This document shows positions 34,187 to 42,782 of a stretch of DNA of 64,000 bases, piece after piece; position 1 is the stretch's first letter; every line of letters begins with the position of its first letter. The notes below the pieces were generated by a model. The model was not told the DNA's origin. It worked only from the letters and a program-made list of their open reading frames with translations, and searched no databases. The stretch comes from Cellulophaga sp. 20_2_10 (GTDB lineage Bacteria; Bacteroidota; Bacteroidia; Flavobacteriales; Flavobacteriaceae). The DNA lies in NCBI RefSeq assembly GCF_023476645.1, contig NZ_JAMCOJ010000003.1:310001-374000 (forward strand), written 5' to 3'. Position numbers and translations under genes: made by a program.

Positions 34187-35413
34187 ATGCTGCGTTGGAT
34201 TATTTTTGTAATTATTTATACTGTTTTTGGACTCTATGCTTTTCAAGCTTTAAAAGCAGCAACTAAAATTAATTGGATCCATTATTTATATATAGTGGTT
34301 TCTTTATTAGCTGTAGGTAACTTTATATACAAGTTTAGTGTAGGTAATGAAGGGCGTGTAATAAGTTTATCTATGAGTTATGCTTTTGGCCTTTTGTTAA
34401 GTGTTATGGCATTTAACTTAGTATTGCTTGTTTTTCTGTTTTTTGAAGATATTGTACGAGTTTTAGTAGGTATATACTCTAAGTTTTTTGGAACTTCTAA
34501 AGAGTTTGCGTTGCCAAGTCGCAGACGTTTTTTAAGTTTAATAGGTTTGGGTCTCGCTGCTTTGCCGTTTGGTGCATTGTTGTATGGTATGGTAAAAGGT
34601 AAGTATAACTTTAAGGTTTTAAAGTACGAGTTGGCTTTTAATGATTTGCCAGATGCTTTTGATGGATATCAGATTACGCAAATATCAGATATACACAGTG
34701 GCAGTTTTGATGATGAAGAGAAAATAAAATATGCAATAGATTTAATTAATGAACAGAAGAGTGATGTCTTGTTATTTACGGGTGATATGGTAAATAATAT
34801 AGCTGATGAAATGGAGCCTTGGAAACATGTGTTTTCTAAGTTAGAAGCTAAGGATGGTAAGTTTTCTATTTTAGGAAATCACGATTATGGTGACTATGTA
34901 GATTGGGACACTGAAGAGTTAAAAGAAGAGAACCTGGATAAGTTAAAAAGTATTCAAAATGAAATTGGTTTTGATTTGTTGTTAAATGATAGTCGATTTT
35001 TGCAAAAAGGAGATGATAAAATAGCTTTAGTAGGTGTAGAAAACTGGGGTGTAGGTGGTTTTAAAAAGGCTGGTGATTTAAAAAAAGCTAGTTCTAAAGT
35101 GTCTAAAGAGGACTTTAAAATACTAATGAGTCACGATCCTTCTCATTGGGAGCATGAGGTTATTAAAGATGATTATCATTATCATTTAACGTTAAGTGGG
35201 CATACACATGGTATGCAATTTGGAATTGAAATTCCTGGATGGATTAAATGGAGTCCTATTAAATGGAGGTACCGCTATTGGGCAGGTATTTACAAAGAGA
35301 TGGGGCAGTATATAAATGTAAACCGCGGTTTTGGTTATTTAGGATATCCGGGTAGAGTAGGTATATGGCCAGAAATTACTGTAATAACACTAAAAAAGAA
35401 AGAACTGGCGTAG
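34187..35413 (+). CDS. Membrane-anchored metallophosphoesterase
   Basis: A 408-residue calcineurin-like phosphoesterase. Three or four N-terminal hydrophobic helices (residues ~1-95, with another near 113-135) precede the catalytic domain. All metal motifs are present: QISDIHSGSFD near 165, LFTGDMVNN near 201, LGNHDYGDY near 229, MSHDPSHW near 315 and LSGHTHGMQ near 335. This is the YkuE/YaeI-type layout, whose members include enzymes acting on UDP-diacylglucosamine or phospholipids at the inner membrane. The substrate here is undetermined. It follows cutC by 49 bases behind its own -7 element. Confidence 0.88.
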   Translation: MLRWIIFVIIYTVFGLYAFQALKAATKINWIHYLYIVVSLLAVGNFIYKFSVGNEGRVISLSMSYAFGLLLSVMAFNLVLLVFLFFEDIVRVLVGIYSKFFGTSKEFALPSRRRFLSLIGLGLAALPFGALLYGMVKGKYNFKVLKYELAFNDLPDAFDGYQITQISDIHSGSFDDEEKIKYAIDLINEQKSDVLLFTGDMVNNIADEMEPWKHVFSKLEAKDGKFSILGNHDYGDYVDWDTEELKEENLDKLKSIQNEIGFDLLLNDSRFLQKGDDKIALVGVENWGVGGFKKAGDLKKASSKVSKEDFKILMSHDPSHWEHEVIKDDYHYHLTLSGHTHGMQFGIEIPGWIKWSPIKWRYRYWAGIYKEMGQYINVNRGFGYLGYPGRVGIWPEITVITLKKKELA

Positions 35414-35474
35414 TTTTTGCCACTTGTAAAAGCGTAATAATAGTTGCTAGGCTTTTTGTTTTAACAATTTTTCT

Positions 35475-35482
35475 TACTTTTG
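35475..35482 (+). promoter_or_regulatory. Candidate sigma-A promoter of the thioredoxin-like gene
   Basis: TACTTTTG fits TAnnTTTG; a TTG at 35456-35458 lies 16 bases upstream, slightly short of the usual spacing. The ATG is 23 bases downstream. Confidence 0.5.
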
Positions 35483-35505
35483 ATTAACAACCCTAAGATT
35501 TATTT

Positions 35506-35802
35506 ATGTCTAAATTTGGAGAACTTATAGATTTAAACGTACCTGTTTTGCTGGATTTTTATGCGGAATGGAATGAGCAGTCATCGTTAATGCACCCTAT
35601 TCTAAGGGATGTAGCCGCTGCTTTAGGTGATAAAGGTAAAATTATTAAGATTGATGTAGATAAGAATAAAGAACTAGCACAAGCATTGCGAGTTAAGGGC
35701 TTGCCTACATTAATGATCTACAAAAACGGAGAAATGGTATGGCGCCAAAGCGGTGAGCAAGACGCCAATACACTTATTACTTTGCTTAACGATTATTTGT
35801 AA
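35506..35802 (+). CDS. Thioredoxin-fold protein without the CxxC active site
   Basis: A 98-residue protein with the full thioredoxin pattern: VPVLLDFYAEWNEQSSLMHPIL, then IIKIDVDKNKELAQALRVKGLPTLMIYKNGE with the cis-Pro near residue 69, then the closing strand and helix. The active site reads WNEQS where WCGPC is expected and the protein has no cysteine at all, so it cannot do disulfide exchange. It may act as a binding or chaperone-like protein. The thioredoxin fold is firm; function is unknown. It is a single gene with its own promoter, converging on the DUF2723 gene. Confidence 0.88.
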   Translation: MSKFGELIDLNVPVLLDFYAEWNEQSSLMHPILRDVAAALGDKGKIIKIDVDKNKELAQALRVKGLPTLMIYKNGEMVWRQSGEQDANTLITLLNDYL

Positions 35803-35828
35803 AAAAACAATCTTAAACGTATTCTATT

Positions 35829-35866
35829 ATAAAAAGAAGCTGGCGCTAATTAGTTGCCGGCTTCTT
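35829..35866 (-). terminator. Terminator overlapping the 3' end of the DUF2723 gene
   Basis: On the minus strand an 11-pair stem (AAGAAGCTGGC with GCCGGCTTCTT, one G-T pair) begins inside the last six codons of the DUF2723 gene and is followed by TTTTTAT. Its stop codon lies in the loop. Confidence 0.75.
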
Positions 35867-38800
35867 CTTGTTCTGTGTTGTTTGTATCAATTATTGTATT
35901 AGAATCTTGCAAGTCGGGATCTACCATAGGCTCTTCTCTTGGCTTTTCTTCTTGTAATTGTAACCTTTTAGATCCTCTTAGGTGATCAAATTTTCTTAGG
36001 AGTTCCTTTGCAATTAACGCTTCTTTTTCAGCGTCAGGGTCATTGTTCTTCTTTAGTATGTCAACCAATCTAAAGTAGCTTTCTAGATCGCCAAGTATTT
36101 CATTCTCTCTATCGTACTGCAGATTTAAATCTAGCGTCTTGTAATACGCTAAGTTTTCTTGGTACTTAGTTTTAAGTTGGCGGTATAAATCTTTTGCTTT
36201 TTTGGTTTCGCCAACTTTATAATATCCGTCTACAAAAGGTTCTACAAATGCATAATAGCCAAAATAGTCTACAGGCATATTAGTCATGGCTATATCAATA
36301 ATTTCTTTAGCTTTCTCTATTTTGTTTTCTTCTAGAAGCTGTTCTGTTAGTCTAGCTAAATTACCTCTAAAGCTAATAGATTGAGATCTTGTTTGTGGGT
36401 CATGGTATATTTTAGGACTGCCTGAATTGCCCCATTTCCATTTTTTAACAATGCTATACATTAACTCACTATCTATACGGCCCATATCATAAGGATTTGG
36501 GTTTTTAGTTTTAATAGGTACTAACTTGTATGCTAAGCCATCTAGTTGTAAATAGTCTTTCATCCAAATATATTCCCCATTATCAAAACTACCTCCAGAG
36601 AAGTATATAGGACGTTTCCAGTCGTTATTGGCAAGTAAGTCTAGCATTAGTAAACGGTTCTTGCTTAGGTATCCTGGTAGGTCTATATCTATATAGTCTA
36701 CAATTAAATCTGCGTCTTCTGGTTTAACAATGCCACTAGCTAAAACGTTTGCTTTGTTAACGGGTACGCGTATTTTTTTTGTTGGGTAATATACTAGATC
36801 TAATAAATTATCTGGATATTGACTAAGATCTGCTCCTTGTTTTGCGTAAATATATCTTAGCTTGTTCTGTGGTTTATCACTCCCAATCCAGTTCATAAAA
36901 TCTTTTATGTCTAACCTCTTATCTTTAAATTGTGGTAAAGGTTGTTCGTAAACAACATCTCGCGAGCCATATTTATATTTATCATGTGTTAATTGAGATG
37001 GTATAGGGTCGCTTGTGTATGCTTTCTTTTTCATTTGGTCTATGTACCAATCTGTAGCAAATAAACTTGTGTTTACTACACGTACATCTGTACGGTAGCC
37101 TTCAATCTCTTGTAGGTACCATAGCGGGAATGTGTCATTATCTCCAATAGTAAATATAATAGCGCCTACGTTTTCATCTGTAGAGTCTAAATAAGATCTT
37201 GCTGTACTGTTGGCTGTAAATTTGTCTGATCTATCATGGTCGTCCCAGTTTTGAAAAGCCATTAATGTTGGTACTGCTAATAAGCATACAACAGTTATTA
37301 TTGGAGCTATAATTTTAGCTGAAGTTAATTTTCTTAATTCATCATACAAACCTGCAACTCCAAGTCCTATCCAAAGTGCAAATACATAAAAAGAACCAAC
37401 TAATGAGTAATCTCTTTCTCTAGGTTGAAATATAGAGGGGTTTGTGTAAAATTGAATGGCTAAACCGGTAAATAAAAAGAAAACTAATAATGCCCAAAAC
37501 TGTTTAGGGTCTTTTTTAATTTGAAAGAAAATACCAATTAGTCCTAGTATTAAAGGTAAAAAGAAATAGGTATTTCTTCCTTTGTTGTCTAGTATGTCGC
37601 TAGGTAAGTTTTCTTGACTGCCAACAAGGCTGTTATCTATAAAGTTAATTCCGCTTATCCAATTTCCGTGGTTGTTGTATCTACCCTGTATGTCGTCTTG
37701 CTTGCCAACAAAATTCCACATAAAGTAACGCCAGTACATATAGCCAAACTGAAAATCTAACATATATCTAACATTATCCCAAATGCTTGGAGGTAGTACT
37801 TCTATGTAGCCTTCATCAATAAATTCTTTTAATACTTTTATGTATTGGTCTGTGCCAATTTCTCCGTTTGCGTGACCACTTTTAAGTTGTTGGCAAACGT
37901 CTCTTAATTCTTTAATTCCTAAATGCTTAGGTTTTATCTTAAAATCAAGAGCGCCATAATAGGTCATGTAATTCTCGGCATTTTCTCTAGACCACATTCT
38001 AGGTAAAAGACCCATATGCTTTTTATCTGCACCTTGTTCTGCGTCTTTGTAGTTGTTTACAATTACATATTTTCCAAGAGCTTCATTTTTTTCATACTTA
38101 GGTTTTCCATCTTTTTTTTCTCCTCCAGAAGAGAATGCATCAGAATAATAAGCTCCAAAAATAGGGCTGTCTACGCTAGGGTATTGTTCTCTATTGTAGT
38201 ATGCTAGTAAAGATCTTGCGTCAGATGGGTCATTCTCGTTTATAACCACATCTGCATTAGCGCGTATTGGTAGCATAAGCCACGAAGAAAAACCTAAAAA
38301 CAAAAACATTAAACATAGTACAATAGTATTAACGGTTTTAAAGTTATTTTTTCTAGTGTAATTTAAACTAGCGGCAAAAACGGCAATAAAAACAAGTCCC
38401 ATAATTATAGAACCAGAGTTAAAAGGCAGTCCAATGCTGTTTATAAAGAAAACTTCACTCCAGCCAAATAACATTAGTACATATGTTAAAGAGAATTTAT
38501 AAACCAACATTAAAATAGAAATAACTGCTATGTTTGCTATTAAGAAGTTTTTTACTGTTGTGTCTTTGTATTTTTTAAAGTAGAATAATAATCCAATCGT
38601 AGGTATGGCTAAAAAGCCCATGAATTGTATTCCAAAAGTAAGACCTACAACAAATGAGATCATAATTATCCAACGGTTTCCTCTTGGGTCTTCCAATTCA
38701 TCAGTCCATTTAAGTCCTAGCCAAAGTAATAAGGCCATTACAAAACTTGCCATTGCATAAACCTCTGTCTCTACTGCATTAAACCAAAAGCTATCAGAAA

Positions 38801-39206
38801 AAGCAAAAGCTAAAGAGCCAACTAAGCCACTACCTAGAATTGCTATTGCTTTGCTGTTTGTTAATACGCTATTTGCTTCTTTAAGAATAAGCTTTTTTGC
38901 TAAATTGGTAATAGACCAGAACATAAACAGAATTGTAAATGCACTAGAAGCTCCGGATACAAAATTTACCATACTAGCAACTTTAGTCTCGTCTGTTGCA
39001 AACATGGCAAAGAACGCGCCTATCATTTGTAATAATGGTGCTCCTGGTGGGTGACCAACTTGTAGTTTGGCAGATGTTGCTATATATTCTCCAGCATCCC
39101 AAAAACTGCCTGTAGGTTCTACAGTTAATAAATAAGTAATTAAAGCGATTAAAAAAGCTGCCCAACCTAGGGTAGTATCCCATTTTTTAAAATTCTTAGA
39201 GAACAT
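35850..39206 (-). CDS. DUF2723 integral membrane protein (putative glycosyltransferase)
   Basis: An 1118-residue protein. The N-terminal ~650 residues hold a dozen or more membrane helices and begin with the DUF2723 signature LLTVEPTGSFWDAGEYIA...HPPGAPL, in which the acidic residues after TGSFWD resemble the catalytic loop of GT-C glycosyltransferases such as protein O-mannosyltransferases. A soluble region follows (NDTFPLWYLQE, residues ~680-1000). The last ~120 residues form TPR-like helical pairs, and a Glu-rich tail ends the protein. DUF2723 proteins are widespread in Bacteroidota and are inferred to take part in surface protein glycosylation. It stands alone, with no promoter consensus found. 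Confidence 0.85.
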   Translation of the reverse strand: MFSKNFKKWDTTLGWAAFLIALITYLLTVEPTGSFWDAGEYIATSAKLQVGHPPGAPLLQMIGAFFAMFATDETKVASMVNFVSGASSAFTILFMFWSITNLAKKLILKEANSVLTNSKAIAILGSGLVGSLAFAFSDSFWFNAVETEVYAMASFVMALLLWLGLKWTDELEDPRGNRWIIMISFVVGLTFGIQFMGFLAIPTIGLLFYFKKYKDTTVKNFLIANIAVISILMLVYKFSLTYVLMLFGWSEVFFINSIGLPFNSGSIIMGLVFIAVFAASLNYTRKNNFKTVNTIVLCLMFLFLGFSSWLMLPIRANADVVINENDPSDARSLLAYYNREQYPSVDSPIFGAYYSDAFSSGGEKKDGKPKYEKNEALGKYVIVNNYKDAEQGADKKHMGLLPRMWSRENAENYMTYYGALDFKIKPKHLGIKELRDVCQQLKSGHANGEIGTDQYIKVLKEFIDEGYIEVLPPSIWDNVRYMLDFQFGYMYWRYFMWNFVGKQDDIQGRYNNHGNWISGINFIDNSLVGSQENLPSDILDNKGRNTYFFLPLILGLIGIFFQIKKDPKQFWALLVFFLFTGLAIQFYTNPSIFQPRERDYSLVGSFYVFALWIGLGVAGLYDELRKLTSAKIIAPIITVVCLLAVPTLMAFQNWDDHDRSDKFTANSTARSYLDSTDENVGAIIFTIGDNDTFPLWYLQEIEGYRTDVRVVNTSLFATDWYIDQMKKKAYTSDPIPSQLTHDKYKYGSRDVVYEQPLPQFKDKRLDIKDFMNWIGSDKPQNKLRYIYAKQGADLSQYPDNLLDLVYYPTKKIRVPVNKANVLASGIVKPEDADLIVDYIDIDLPGYLSKNRLLMLDLLANNDWKRPIYFSGGSFDNGEYIWMKDYLQLDGLAYKLVPIKTKNPNPYDMGRIDSELMYSIVKKWKWGNSGSPKIYHDPQTRSQSISFRGNLARLTEQLLEENKIEKAKEIIDIAMTNMPVDYFGYYAFVEPFVDGYYKVGETKKAKDLYRQLKTKYQENLAYYKTLDLNLQYDRENEILGDLESYFRLVDILKKNNDPDAEKEALIAKELLRKFDHLRGSKRLQLQEEKPREEPMVDPDLQDSNTIIDTNNTEQEEAGN

Positions 39207-39312
39207 ACAGTGTTTTGTTTATGAATTAAGGCGAATTTAGTGATAAATTGAGATACGAAAGATAAAATTTTATAAAGGTTTAACAAAGTTTTTAAAATTT
39301 TTACGAAAATGT

Positions 39313-39343
39313 TTTGTGTAAACGAAACTTTATTATAAATTTG
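39313..39343 (+). promoter_or_regulatory. Sigma-A promoter of tRNA-Gln
   Basis: TTTG (39313-39316) is separated by 19 bases from TAAATTTG (39336-39343), matching the Bacteroidota consensus exactly; the tRNA begins 18 bases after the -7 box. Confidence 0.8.
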
Positions 39344-39361
39344 CATCCTCTTAACAGAGAT

Positions 39362-39433
39362 TGGCCCATGGTGTAATTGGTAACACACCGGTTTTTGGTA
39401 CCGACATTCAAGGTTCGAGTCCTTGTGGGCCAA
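39362..39433 (+). tRNA. tRNA-Gln (anticodon TTG)
   Basis: The acceptor arm TGGCCCA pairs with TGGGCCA, with discriminator A. A D arm, an anticodon loop TTTTGGT (anticodon TTG) and a T arm around GGTTCGAGTCC are in order, 72 bases in all. CCA is not encoded. A terminator follows. Confidence 0.96.
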
Positions 39434-39445
39434 CTAAAATTAAGT

Positions 39446-39480
39446 AAAAACCCGATATCATTTGATATCGGGTTTTTTGT
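39446..39480. terminator. Bidirectional terminator after tRNA-Gln and the antiporter gene
   Basis: The arms AAAACCCGATATCA and TGATATCGGGTTTT enclose a two-base centre, with A-rich and T-rich flanks, between the tRNA (plus) and the antiporter gene end (minus). Confidence 0.9.
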
Positions 39481-39483
39481 TTT

Positions 39484-40830
39484 TTAATGATTTATGTGAT
39501 TGTCGTTGTCAAGGCTTTCTTCTTCAGGTAGTTCTAGATCTGTATTGTTGCTTATGTCGTTATAATCTTCATTTTCATTCTCGTCATGTAACTTGTCTAG
39601 TTCATCTATATCTTCATCAATCTCATCTAAAAGAGTATTCATTTTTCGCTTATCCTTGATCATTGCAGCTGTCATAATTAAGCTAGTTCCGATAATAACA
39701 AACAGTAAAATACCAGAATCAAATGCTTCTATTTCTGCTTCTTTGGGTATAGCGTAGAATAATAATACTGTAATTAAGCCTCTTGGAGCAATAAATAATT
39801 GAGGTAAAATATCACTGCCGATAAAAACGCGCAATACTATAAATCTAATAATATATATGGATGCAATAATTAAAACACTTGTTATGGCTACGTTAACGCT
39901 AAATAAAGATGATATTACTATGGTGATACCAAAAATGACAAAGAAGAATGTACGCACAACAAAAGCGGTCTCTAGTGTTATAATATGTAATTCATGGTAA
40001 ATTTGTTCTGCGCGTTCCTTGTTTAGATACTTAGATAAGAAGCCTCCGAAAAATAGATTCATATTGGCTATGATAAGTCCAAATATTAAAATTATGATTA
40101 ATGATGATAGGTGTAGTTTTTTACCTAGCGCATATAATAATAGTAGAACGGCAATTAGTAAGAACTGCTTTGCTTGCGATTTTATTTGTTGAAAAACTAA
40201 GATAATAGCGTAACTCGCAATTATAGAGATAACAATTGTTAGTCCAATGTTACCTGCAAAACCAGCAGCTCCGTTACCGGCGCCTTCTGTTGGGTTTAGG
40301 TTTCCTGTTAAAAAGTAAAACATCATAATTCCCATAATGTCAGAGAATGTACTTTCGTAGATATGAAATTCCTTTTTATTTTCAGACAAGCCACTAACAC
40401 TTGGGATAATAATAGCGCTAGATAATATAGATAGGGGTGTTGCATATAGCCAAGCAGATTGCATTGTCATGCCTTCTATAAACTCATGCAGAATTAGAGC
40501 AGCCACGTATGCGGAGGCAACTAGCCCAATAAGGGCTATGGCCATAGATTTTAATATGGGTACAAGTTTTTCTCGCTTTAATTTTAGTTCCAAGGCAGCT
40601 TCTAGTACAATCATAATAAGACCAACAATACCAAGAAGTTCTAGTGAAGGGAAAAAATTAATGCTGCCTTCGCCTATAAATTCTAATACATATTTAAGTA
40701 TTACACCTAAAATGATAAGCATTAGTACAGAAGGTATATTTGTTTTTTTTGAAATTCCGTTAAATAGAAAAGAGATGATAATAATAACTGATGCGGCAAT
40801 AATAAGGTTGTAAGAAGATAATATTTCCAT
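39484..40830 (-). CDS. Cation:proton antiporter, NhaP/CPA type
   Basis: A 448-residue membrane protein with about 12 hydrophobic helices. The order of helices and the stretches YATPLSILSSAIIIPSVSGL and YESTFSDIMGIMMFYF (with the membrane Asp of the ion site) match the sodium/proton exchanger domain. IAPRGLITVLLFYAIP near residue 350 is the conserved arginine-containing helix. The last ~60 residues are a strongly acidic cytoplasmic tail (DEIDEDIDELDKLHDENE...), which may sense pH or bind cations. It probably exports Na+ or K+ in exchange for protons; ion specificity is not determinable. Confidence 0.88.
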   Translation of the reverse strand: MEILSSYNLIIAASVIIIISFLFNGISKKTNIPSVLMLIILGVILKYVLEFIGEGSINFFPSLELLGIVGLIMIVLEAALELKLKREKLVPILKSMAIALIGLVASAYVAALILHEFIEGMTMQSAWLYATPLSILSSAIIIPSVSGLSENKKEFHIYESTFSDIMGIMMFYFLTGNLNPTEGAGNGAAGFAGNIGLTIVISIIASYAIILVFQQIKSQAKQFLLIAVLLLLYALGKKLHLSSLIIILIFGLIIANMNLFFGGFLSKYLNKERAEQIYHELHIITLETAFVVRTFFFVIFGITIVISSLFSVNVAITSVLIIASIYIIRFIVLRVFIGSDILPQLFIAPRGLITVLLFYAIPKEAEIEAFDSGILLFVIIGTSLIMTAAMIKDKRKMNTLLDEIDEDIDELDKLHDENENEDYNDISNNTDLELPEEESLDNDNHINH

Positions 40831-40905
40831 TTTAGGATGTTAGTTTGTGTTTAGAATTTAAAAATACTACATAATTAGTTAAACAACAGTTAGGATGACT
40901 TTATT

Positions 40906-40930
40906 TTGTGAAAAAAAATATGTACCTTTG
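40906..40930 (+). promoter_or_regulatory. Sigma-A promoter of rimP-nusA-infB
   Basis: TACCTTTG at 40923-40930 fits TAnnTTTG and TTG at 40906-40908 lies 14 bases upstream, a shorter spacer than usual. The transcript would begin near 40936, before the leader hairpin. Confidence 0.6.
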
Positions 40931-40958
40931 CAGAACTGAAAGAATATATTGTATTCAT

Positions 40959-40987
40959 GAGGGGACTTAATAGTCCCCTCTTTTATT
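40959..40987 (+). terminator. Leader terminator (attenuator) before rimP-nusA-infB
   Basis: The nine-pair perfect stem GAGGGGACT/AGTCCCCTC with a four-base loop is followed directly by TTTTATT. It lies between the operon promoter and rimP, so most transcripts could end after about 50 bases unless termination is suppressed. Confidence 0.75.
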
Positions 40988-41030
40988 AGCTATACTTTTT
41001 TTGGTTTAATAAATTTCTGTAAAAAGAGTT

Positions 41031-41495
41031 ATGTTTAAAAAACAAGTTACAGCGCTATTAGAGGGCTTTTTAGAAGAAAACCCAACATTGTTCTTAATAG
41101 ATTTTACTATAGCACCTGATTTTAAAATAAATATTGTTTTAGATGGTGATAATGGAGTTACTCTTAAAGAATGTATGGCTGTTAATAGAGCTATAGAAAA
41201 CAATTTAGATAGAGAAGAGCAAGACTTTTCTTTGGAGGTTGCTTCTGCAGGTGCTACGTCGCCATTAGTTTTACCTAGGCAATATGTTAAAAATATTGGA
41301 AGAAATTTAGAGGTTAAAACGACAGAAGGTCGTAAATTTGAAGGGCTGTTAACTGCCGCTTCTGAAGAGACTGTTACATTGGAGTGGAAGGCAAGAGAAC
41401 CGAAGCCCGTAGGTAAAGGAAAAGTTACCGTTCAGAAAAAAGAAGAGATTCCTTTTTCTGAGATTAAAGAAGCAAAAGTTATATTAAAATTTTAA
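41031..41495 (+). CDS. rimP: Ribosome maturation factor RimP
   Basis: A 154-residue protein for 30S subunit maturation. Conserved features: FLIDFTIAPDFKINIVLDGDNGVTLKECMAVNRAIE, then LEVASAGATSPL near residues 71-82, then the C-terminal SH3-like part EGLLTAASEETVTLEW. It is normally the first gene of the rimP-nusA-infB operon, as here, and nusA starts 13 bases after its stop. Expression is probably controlled by the leader terminator at 40959-40987. Confidence 0.95.
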   Translation: MFKKQVTALLEGFLEENPTLFLIDFTIAPDFKINIVLDGDNGVTLKECMAVNRAIENNLDREEQDFSLEVASAGATSPLVLPRQYVKNIGRNLEVKTTEGRKFEGLLTAASEETVTLEWKAREPKPVGKGKVTVQKKEEIPFSEIKEAKVILKF

Positions 41496-41508
41496 TAAAT
41501 AAATCAAT

Positions 41509-42741
41509 ATGGAAAATATTGCGCTAATAGAATCTTTCTCAGAATTTAAAGATGATAAATTCATTGATAGGGTAACGTTAATGGCAATTTTGGAAGAAGT
41601 ATTTCGTAATGCTTTGAAGAAGAAGTTTGGTTCTGATGATAACTTTGATATCATTATAAATCCAGATAAAGGGGATTTAGAGATATGGAGAAACCGTATT
41701 GTTGTTGAAGATGGTGAGGTCGAGGAGCCTAATGAGGAAATTTCATTAATAGATGCGCGCAAGATTGAGCCAGATTTTGAAGTTGGTGAAGATGTATCTG
41801 AGGAGGTAAAGCTTATAGATTTGGGTAGACGTGCTATTTTAGCATTACGTCAAAATCTAATTGCTAAAATTCATGAGCATGACAATACAACAATATACAA
41901 GCAGTTTAAAGAATTAGAAGGTGAAATATATACAGCAGAAGTTCACCATATTAGACATAGAGCTGTAATTCTAGTAGATGATGAAGGTAACGAGATTGTG
42001 ATGCCAAAAGATAGGCAGATACCTTCAGACTTTTTTAGAAAGGGAGATAATGTTCGTGGTATTATAGAGAGTGTAGAGCTTAAAGGTAATAAGCCTTCTA
42101 TTATAATGTCTAGAACATCACCTAAATTCTTAGAGCAATTATTTTTTCAAGAGATACCAGAAGTTTTTGATGGTTTAATTACAATTAAAAAAGTAGTTCG
42201 TATCCCAGGAGAAAAAGCAAAGGTTGCTGTAGATTCTTATGATGATCGTATAGATCCTGTTGGTGCCTGTGTAGGTGTTAAGGGTTCTAGAATACATGGT
42301 ATTGTTAGAGAATTAGGTAATGAAAATATCGATGTTGTTAACTGGACTGGTAATCCGCAATTATTAGTTACAAGAGCATTGAGTCCTGCTAAAATATCAT
42401 CAGTTAAGTTAAATGATGAGAAAATGACAGCGCAAGTTTATCTTAAGCCGGATGAAGTTTCTAGGGCGATAGGTAGAGGAGGTCACAATATTAGACTTGC
42501 AGGGCAATTAACTGGTTATGAGATTGATGTATTCCGTGAAGGAGTAGAAGAGGATGTTGAGTTAACAGAGTTCTCTGATGAAATTGAAGGCTGGATTATA
42601 GAGGAATTTAAGAAGATTGGTTTGGATACTGCGAGAAGCGTATTAGAGCAAGATTCTGAAGATTTAGCAAAGCGTACTGATTTAGAAGTTGAAACTATTT
42701 TAGAAGTTGTACGCATACTTAAAGAAGAATTAGAAGATTAA
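41509..42741 (+). CDS. nusA: Transcription termination/antitermination factor NusA
   Basis: A 410-residue RNA-polymerase-binding factor. The N-terminal domain (RVTLMAILEEVFRNALKKKFG) is followed by an S1 domain around residues 130-200 (LEGEIYTAEVHHIRHRAVIL) and two KH domains (KVAVDSYDDRIDPVGACVGVKGSRIHGIVREL; EVSRAIGRGGHNIRLAGQLT). The C-terminal acidic repeats of the E. coli protein are absent, which is normal outside Proteobacteria; a short C-terminal helix-rich tail remains. It modulates pausing and termination, and autoregulation of its own operon is known in other bacteria. Confidence 0.97.
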   Translation: MENIALIESFSEFKDDKFIDRVTLMAILEEVFRNALKKKFGSDDNFDIIINPDKGDLEIWRNRIVVEDGEVEEPNEEISLIDARKIEPDFEVGEDVSEEVKLIDLGRRAILALRQNLIAKIHEHDNTTIYKQFKELEGEIYTAEVHHIRHRAVILVDDEGNEIVMPKDRQIPSDFFRKGDNVRGIIESVELKGNKPSIIMSRTSPKFLEQLFFQEIPEVFDGLITIKKVVRIPGEKAKVAVDSYDDRIDPVGACVGVKGSRIHGIVRELGNENIDVVNWTGNPQLLVTRALSPAKISSVKLNDEKMTAQVYLKPDEVSRAIGRGGHNIRLAGQLTGYEIDVFREGVEEDVELTEFSDEIEGWIIEEFKKIGLDTARSVLEQDSEDLAKRTDLEVETILEVVRILKEELED

Positions 42742-42782
42742 GCTATATATTAGCAAAAATTTAAGAATACGAATACTTGTTT

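Noticed and set aside
37980-38210. A short Phe/Cys-rich plus-strand frame in the DUF2723 gene
   Set aside because: It is antisense to conserved coding sequence and contains a signal-like hydrophobic run only because of the codon pattern of the minus-strand gene.
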